NCBI GenBank assembly: GCA_963781785.1
Contig: CAWAHD010000004.1
Span: forward strand, 806,001-870,000
Direction of reading: 5' to 3'
Source of the DNA: CAWAHD01 sp963781785
Lineage (GTDB): Bacteria; Planctomycetota; Planctomycetia; Isosphaerales; Isosphaeraceae
DNA length: 64,000 nt
The translations under genes and the position numbers were made by a program. Of this stretch, positions 58,681-64,000 are shown one piece after another. The notes beneath the pieces were generated by a model. That model made no database searches. It had not been told where the DNA came from and worked only from the letters and a program-made list of their open reading frames with translations. Each line of letters opens with the position of its first letter. Position 1 is the first letter of the stretch.

Positions 58681-61600
58681 ATGACTCAAACCGGACAGCA
58701 GCCTGCGGCAGGTCGATGGGGCCTCCACGCGGCCGTTTTCTGCGCGGTCCTGCTGGCGACGCCTCGGGACGTCGCGCGCGCTGCCGACAGTCTGCACGCC
58801 AACGTTGACGAGCCGAAACCCGACGAGCCGTGGCTGGGCCCGTATTCCGGGCCCACTCGCGCAGATATTGACGCGACGACGCTGGACGGCAAGGTTCTCT
58901 GCGGTTATCAGGGCTGGTTCAACACGCCCGGCGACGGCACAAACTTCCGATTCGGGCACTGGGGGCAAGGGTTGGATCGCCCAGGCGGCGGGCGATTCGT
59001 GGTCGACATGTGGCCCGACACTTCGGATTACGACCTGGCGGATTTGTCTGAAGTTCCCGGTGTCAAGATGCCAGACGGCTCTCCGGCCCGACTCTACAGC
59101 GCGTTCAAGAAGGGGCCGGTGCTCTTGCACTGCCGATGGATGCGGGAGTACGGCATCGACGGCGTCTTCCTCAGCCGCTTCGTTGGCGAGACGACCAGTC
59201 CCACACGCGCTCGCCACGTCAACACGGTGCTTGCCAGCGTGCGCGAGGGCTGTCACCGCGAGGGCCGAGTCTGGGCGATGATGCTCGACCTGTCGATGGG
59301 GCGCAGGGCGAGGACCGAGACCGTCATCAAGGACTGGAAATTCTTGTGCGATCAGGTCAAGGTGCGCGAGGATTCTCGTTACCTCCACCACCAGGGAAAG
59401 CCGGTGGTGCTCTTGTGGGGGCTGGGGTTCAGGGACCGTCCCTGGACGCCGCAGCAAGGCGAGGAACTGGTGAACTTCTTCAAGAAAGATCCCCAGTACG
59501 GTGGCGTCTATCTGATCGGCGGGGTCGACCCGCACTGGCGGACCCTCCGCGGCCAGTCACGGACCGATGCTGGCTGGACGAAGGTGTACCGGATGTTCGA
59601 CGCCATCAGCCCCTGGGACGCCGGACGGTATCGGGACGACGCCGGTATGGACAAGCTGCGCAAGACAGTCTGGGAACCCGACCTGGCCGAGCTGAAAACC
59701 GCAGGGATCGGTTACATGCCCACCGCGTTTCCGGGCTTCTCGTGGGACAACGCTCGCCGGGCCAAGCCGGGGGCGACGAACATCGCGCGCCGCAAGGGAG
59801 AATTCTATTGGCGGCAATTCGCTATCTTCAAAGCCCTGGGAATCCGGACTGTCTTTGTCGGCATGTTTGACGAGGTCAATGAGGGCACCGCGATCTACAA
59901 GGTGGCCAGCGAAATCCCCGCGGGAAAGCACTTCGTGACTTATGAGGGGCTGCCGTCGGACTGGTATTTGAAGCTGACCGGCGCCGCGACCCGCATGATC
60001 CGCGGTGACGCCCCGTTCTCCGAGAAAATCCCCGAGGAATTACCTGCTCCGCGAGCGAGCATCGAATCACCGCAGCCCAAGGTGACACCCCCGCAACCGC
60101 CGCCTGCATGGGCGGCCGCCAAACCGCGCAACTATCGCTTTGACCGCACGATCTCCCGCGAGGTGCTCGAAAACTATCTCTCTCGCTCGATCTCGATGGA
60201 AGGGCTCTTGAATGGCAGAGGCGACCTGGATGACAACATTCGAATGCTCAAGAGCACCGGTGCCAAGTTCATCGGGCGAAGCCTCTGCCTGTGGGGGAAC
60301 GAGGGCAACCTGGTACGGAACCTCGAGCAGGCCAAGCAGCAGGTGCCCAAGGTTCACGACGCCGATCCGGAAATGATCCTGCAAGCCTGCATCTTCGAGA
60401 TCGTGACCTCCCAGGTGGAGCAGGTTCCCGTACCGGACTGGGCATTCGTCGCACTTCGTCAGCCCGTGGAAAAGAGGAACTTCCGTTACGCCGATATGCT
60501 TTATCCCGATGGACGGCGGCGAAACCAATGGGGAAGGAATGGCTCGGTACCGGATGTGAGCCGGCCGGAGACCAAGCTGTGGTTCTTTTTTCTCGGGGCA
60601 TCGTTCATCGACCTGGGCATCGAAGCGATCCACTTCGGGCAAGTCGAGCTGATGAACGGCAACGACCGCGATCTCGAGCATTATTCGCAGGTCTTGAGCT
60701 TGATCAGGTCTCATGCGGCTGAGCACGCCCGCCGGCATATGGTGCTCTGCGATGCCCACGTGCCGCGCGGCGGCTTTGTGCGCGACGGACGGCTGCTGCT
60801 GGATCTCCATTCGTTCCCGCTCAGGATCATGGAGGTTCCCGACCGGCCACAGGAAGCGATCCTGAAGCTGGGTTTTTCCGACGGCCTCTACGGGCGGAGT
60901 CGGGGTGGTCTGACTTTCAGCGGCTGGAATTGCGAGCATCTCCCCTACCTCGTGGAGATCGACAACTGGGGCGTCAGCAGGGAACCGGGACAGGCGCGGA
61001 TGGGAGGCATCTGGGTCTGGGGCTACGACGAGATCACCTGGTTTGCACACCAGACCAGGGCCTATCGCAGCGACTGGCTGCGCTACGCCTGGGATTGGGT
61101 CGCGCGGACGGACTCGAACGGCCATCTTCAGATGCCCGGCAGCCGCACGATGAGATCGCCGCTGGACCACAAGCGATGGTACTACGTCAACAACCCCAGC
61201 CCAGCGGTCCCTGAGGGCCTGGGGGACGAGGAGACGATTCGCGGCATCTGGGCAGCCGATCTCACCGCGATTCCTACGCCCGCGAAAGAGGCGATCGCCC
61301 GGGAAGAACCCACGACCTCCGCAGGCGAGAAGACGTCATGGCATGGCTTCGACCGCTACGACTTTCTGATGGATGAAGCGGCCCTGACCGTGAAGCCGAT
61401 CAAGGCGGACGCTGACGAGGGAAACGGGATCAGGGGCCAGGTGAGAGGCCAGCGGCGGTGCGTCCTGGTCGTTCCCAAAGAGGCGGCCGCTGGGAAACCC
61501 TGGTCCTGGCGAGGCTGCTACTTCGACCACGAGCCTCAGACCGAGATCGAACTGCTGAAGCGCGGCTTTCATGTCGCCTTCATCGCGCCAGACCCCGGCA

Positions 61601-62733
61601 AGCCGTGGGACGCCTGGTATACCTTCCTCACGGAAAAAAAAGGACTGGCGAAGAAGCCGGCATTCGTCGGCATGAGCCGGGGCGGATTCACTGCTTTCAC
61701 CTGGGCAACGGCCAATCCCGACAAGGTTTCCTGCATCTACGCCGATAATCCCGCGATCAGTCGGGACAGTCTGATGAAGCTCGGCGACCTGGCCAGCAAC
61801 GACGTCCCCCTGCTCCACGTGTGCGGCAGTCTCGATCCCATACTGGGAAACCATACGCTCATCATCGAGAACATCTATCGAAACCTGGGCGGTCGGATCT
61901 CCGTGATGATCAAGGAGGGTGTCGCTCATCATCCGCATAGCCTGCGCGATCCCAAGCCAATCGCTGACTTCATCGTCGCGAGCCTCCAGAAGAAAGCCGG
62001 CAGCCCGCCCGCCTTCGCGGGCGGAAGGTCGACGAAATCCGTGTATTACGGCGTCGAGTACTCGTATCGCGACCTCCCGTCGGAAAAGACGTACGTCACC
62101 TGCCGTGGACCATGGTTCGCGGACTCTTATGACCGCTACGATTTCCGGCTCGCCGGCATCAGAGGGTCAATCACCGTCATCGTGCCGAACACGGCGGCCC
62201 CGGGGAAGCCTTGGGTATTCCGGGCGGGCGTCGCCACTCCCGACGCGACAGTCGATCTCGCCCTCCTGGCCGAAGGTTTTCACATCGTCGTCGGACCGGT
62301 CCCTACCGACACCAATGGCCCCGTGCTCGAGCAGTGGAACGCTGTCTACAAGCATCTGACCGGCCATGGCTTTGCCGCGAAGCCTGTGCTGGAAGGCGCC
62401 GGGGGCGGGGCGGGCGAAGTCTATGCTTGGTCCATCCTGAACCCGGACAAGGTCTCCTGCGTCTACGGCGAGAACCCGGTCTTGCGCAGCAACATGACGA
62501 AAACACCGCTACTCGAAAATCTGGCCACCCTGGCGAAAGCCGGCGTGCCGCTCATCCACGTTTGCGGGAGCCTCGACCCGTGGCTCGAAAGCCAGACCCG
62601 CGCTGTTGAGAAACGGTACAAGGAGCTTGGCGGGAGGATCACCGTGATTGTCAAGGAAGGCGATGGGCATTACCCGCTCGGACCCAAGGATCCGAAGCCG
62701 GTCGTGGAGTTGATTAGCCGGAGTGCCCGGTGA
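58681..62733 (+). CDS. Secreted four-domain enzyme: GH99-like, second GH-like, esterase, degenerate esterase
   Basis: 1350 residues. GGGAGG lies about ten bases before the ATG at 58681; the signal peptide (LHAAVFCAVLLATPRDVARA) is cut near residue 38. Domain 1 (about 50-430) is GH71/99-like: TLDGKVLCGYQGWFNTPGDG, HCRWMREYGIDGVFLSRFVG, FPGFSWDN, GMFDEVNEGTAIYK. Domain 2 (about 480-880) is a TIM-barrel-like region of unknown family (ISREVLENYLSRSISMEG, IEAIHFGQVELMNGND). Domain 3 (about 905-1110) is an alpha/beta hydrolase with Ser999 in VGMSRGGFTAF, Asp1052 in GSLDPIL and His1083/1084. Domain 4 (about 1120-1350) repeats that fold, but the nucleophile motif is GAGGGAGE with Gly1241 for Ser. Probably degrades an esterified extracellular polysaccharide. 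Confidence 0.85.
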   Translation: MTQTGQQPAAGRWGLHAAVFCAVLLATPRDVARAADSLHANVDEPKPDEPWLGPYSGPTRADIDATTLDGKVLCGYQGWFNTPGDGTNFRFGHWGQGLDRPGGGRFVVDMWPDTSDYDLADLSEVPGVKMPDGSPARLYSAFKKGPVLLHCRWMREYGIDGVFLSRFVGETTSPTRARHVNTVLASVREGCHREGRVWAMMLDLSMGRRARTETVIKDWKFLCDQVKVREDSRYLHHQGKPVVLLWGLGFRDRPWTPQQGEELVNFFKKDPQYGGVYLIGGVDPHWRTLRGQSRTDAGWTKVYRMFDAISPWDAGRYRDDAGMDKLRKTVWEPDLAELKTAGIGYMPTAFPGFSWDNARRAKPGATNIARRKGEFYWRQFAIFKALGIRTVFVGMFDEVNEGTAIYKVASEIPAGKHFVTYEGLPSDWYLKLTGAATRMIRGDAPFSEKIPEELPAPRASIESPQPKVTPPQPPPAWAAAKPRNYRFDRTISREVLENYLSRSISMEGLLNGRGDLDDNIRMLKSTGAKFIGRSLCLWGNEGNLVRNLEQAKQQVPKVHDADPEMILQACIFEIVTSQVEQVPVPDWAFVALRQPVEKRNFRYADMLYPDGRRRNQWGRNGSVPDVSRPETKLWFFFLGASFIDLGIEAIHFGQVELMNGNDRDLEHYSQVLSLIRSHAAEHARRHMVLCDAHVPRGGFVRDGRLLLDLHSFPLRIMEVPDRPQEAILKLGFSDGLYGRSRGGLTFSGWNCEHLPYLVEIDNWGVSREPGQARMGGIWVWGYDEITWFAHQTRAYRSDWLRYAWDWVARTDSNGHLQMPGSRTMRSPLDHKRWYYVNNPSPAVPEGLGDEETIRGIWAADLTAIPTPAKEAIAREEPTTSAGEKTSWHGFDRYDFLMDEAALTVKPIKADADEGNGIRGQVRGQRRCVLVVPKEAAAGKPWSWRGCYFDHEPQTEIELLKRGFHVAFIAPDPGKPWDAWYTFLTEKKGLAKKPAFVGMSRGGFTAFTWATANPDKVSCIYADNPAISRDSLMKLGDLASNDVPLLHVCGSLDPILGNHTLIIENIYRNLGGRISVMIKEGVAHHPHSLRDPKPIADFIVASLQKKAGSPPAFAGGRSTKSVYYGVEYSYRDLPSEKTYVTCRGPWFADSYDRYDFRLAGIRGSITVIVPNTAAPGKPWVFRAGVATPDATVDLALLAEGFHIVVGPVPTDTNGPVLEQWNAVYKHLTGHGFAAKPVLEGAGGGAGEVYAWSILNPDKVSCVYGENPVLRSNMTKTPLLENLATLAKAGVPLIHVCGSLDPWLESQTRAVEKRYKELGGRITVIVKEGDGHYPLGPKDPKPVVELISRSAR

Positions 62734-62814
62734 CCTCTCGCGGTCAGAGCCACGACAAGTACGGGCGGTGCCGGCGTGAGAGCAATGGGGCCGCCAGATA
62801 CTGGCTCCCTCGCC

Positions 62815-64000
62815 TCACTTTTTCGGCAGGTGGCGGACCACACTCGGCCTGGCAGTCGCGGTGTGTGGCTTGGCGGCAGCCGTGTGCAGCTTGGCGGCCG
62901 GCTTGTGGGTCGCGGCCTTGGGCGCGTGGACCACTTTGTGGAACTTGGAGGTGGACCCGCCGTTCGGGTGCGCTTTCTTGGAAGCCGTCTTCTTCGTCGT
63001 CTTGGTCACGGTCACCGCTGGTGGGGAGACCGCACTGACAGACGCCGGGCTCACGATCGGGACAGTCACCGTCGCGACAGCCGGTTGGGTCGTCGTGCTT
63101 GTGTTACTCGAAGACCCACCACTGGAGGCCGGAACGGTGGGGGCCGGCTGCGTGATCGTGATCAAGGGAACCGCGCCGCTTGACTGGTAGGCCCCGATAT
63201 CGATCGGTCCGCTCGTGGGTCGAGTACTGCCGCGCTGGTCGATGGTCGGTACGGTGACTCCGGTAATCGACGAGGTCCCCGTGCCGAGTGCCGGGCTTCC
63301 CGCGAACAGGGCGATCGTCTGGGTCGGGCCGCCGTTGTACGCCAGCGGGCCAAGGTCGGCATTCGCATCGTTGATGACCTGATTGCCGCTCGTGCCGGTC
63401 GTGAGCCCGCCGCTACCCGCGCTTCCCACCACGTTGCTCGCGCTCGAAGCAGCCACAGTGCCGGCGATGTCACTGAAAGAGATTGGGCTCGTGGCACTGG
63501 TATTGGCTGCGACGATCGTATCGTAGAAGGTCGCGGTGCCGGCGGCGATGTCGATACCGCCTCCGGGGCCACCCGAACCGACCGTGTTGTCGGCGATGGT
63601 GGTGCTCACCGCCTTGAAGGTACCGACGTTGAAGATGCCTCCGCCCGCCTCCGATGCCTGGTTCTCGGCGATGGTGCTGTCTGTGACCGTGAGGGTGCCC
63701 GCGTTATAGATCGCCCCGCCGACGGTCGCCGAGTTGCCGGACAAGGTCGAGTCGGTGAGGACCAGTGTGCCACCCGTCTCGTTGGAGACCGCTCCGCCGT
63801 CGATGGCCGAGTTGCCGGTGAGGGCGACGGCTGAGAGGGTGAGCGTTCCCAGGTTGTCGATGGCGCCGCCGGACCCGCCTGTTCCCTGGGCGCCCGTTGC
63901 CGCGCCCCCGAAGATCGTCAGGCCCGAAATCGAAGCCGTGACCCCGGACGCGATCGAGAGCACGCCCGAAAGATCTCCGGCGGTGATCGAGAGAGCGGTG
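62815..64000 (-). CDS. Beta-helix/choice-anchor surface protein, 5' part beyond the window
   Basis: The frame stays open to the right edge (TALSITAGDLSGVLSIASGV), so only the C-terminal 394 residues are present. Parallel beta-helix repeats are obvious: GGAIDNLGTLTLSAVALTGN, GGAIYNAGTLTVTDSTIAEN, GGGIFNVGTFKAVSTTIADN. NGGPTQTIALFAGSPALGTG and DQRGSTRPTSGPIDIGAYQS are the choice-of-anchor Q-type ending typical of planctomycete surface proteins. A Lys/Thr/Ala-rich tail with KKTASKKAHPNGG and AKLHTAAAKPHTATARP follows. Likely a secreted adhesin; no catalytic residues seen. Confidence 0.87.
   Translation of the reverse strand, partial: TALSITAGDLSGVLSIASGVTASISGLTIFGGAATGAQGTGGSGGAIDNLGTLTLSAVALTGNSAIDGGAVSNETGGTLVLTDSTLSGNSATVGGAIYNAGTLTVTDSTIAENQASEAGGGIFNVGTFKAVSTTIADNTVGSGGPGGGIDIAAGTATFYDTIVAANTSATSPISFSDIAGTVAASSASNVVGSAGSGGLTTGTSGNQVINDANADLGPLAYNGGPTQTIALFAGSPALGTGTSSITGVTVPTIDQRGSTRPTSGPIDIGAYQSSGAVPLITITQPAPTVPASSGGSSSNTSTTTQPAVATVTVPIVSPASVSAVSPPAVTVTKTTKKTASKKAHPNGGSTSKFHKVVHAPKAATHKPAAKLHTAAAKPHTATARPSVVRHLPKK

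Overview
The window reads as a high-GC chromosome segment from a planctomycete, probably of the Isosphaeraceae/Gemmataceae type. The reasons are: large secreted beta-rich proteins that begin with the planctomycete LEPR/LEDKTLL-type N-terminal signature (7682, 14246 and 26714); DUF1571, choice-anchor, TPR and GH99-like families; a PknB-type kinase next to a PP2C phosphatase; and abundant palindromic dispersed repeats, including the one that translates as SPTRKRG. The assignment is by pattern recognition only.

Layout. 0-8 kb: two unknown small genes, a secreted amidohydrolase, a Tat-exported TIM-barrel sugar isomerase-like protein, a GNAT protein, a frameshifted polysaccharide deacetylase and a Tat metallophosphoesterase. 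8-27 kb: a sedolisin (S53) protease with Ig-like domains, a beta-propeller protein with two duplicated C-terminal domains, a GH2-like enzyme, a decayed formylglycine-generating-enzyme-like gene, a VapB gene with a stub of VapC, three unknown envelope proteins, a 75-bp tandem repeat and a 12-repeat NHL protein. 27-34 kb: two paralogous secreted TPR proteins, a complete ISKra4-like insertion sequence with perfect 9-bp target duplications, and a 31-bp palindromic tandem array. 34-39 kb: kinase, PP2C phosphatase, BshB1-like PIG-L deacetylase and cobalamin CobL.

39.4-51.4 kb holds the most interesting block, all on the + strand: FabZ-like dehydratase, acyl carrier protein, second dehydratase, a ketosynthase-like protein that has lost the nucleophilic Cys and one catalytic His (chain-length-factor-like), an intact ketosynthase, a membrane-anchored alpha/beta hydrolase, a GH3-family acyl-amide synthetase, a DUF1571 lipoprotein, a receiver-only response regulator, an enolase-superfamily (dipeptide epimerase-like) enzyme and a lysophospholipase-like hydrolase. 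I infer a dedicated type II FAS/PKS-like pathway whose acyl product may be conjugated by the GH3 enzyme. No ketoreductase or thioesterase is obvious, and the product is unknown.

51.4-64 kb: a giant membrane-anchored TPR protein, a PIN toxin-antitoxin pair, small unknown genes, a four-domain secreted glycan enzyme (GH99-like, second GH-like, esterase, degenerate esterase) and the 3' part of a beta-helix surface protein that runs off the right edge.

Caution: I count about fourteen one-base frameshifts in otherwise well-preserved genes, many in short homopolymers, and one gene has a compensating pair. Most look like sequencing or assembly indels rather than true pseudogenes. I list these genes as single loci spanning the shift.
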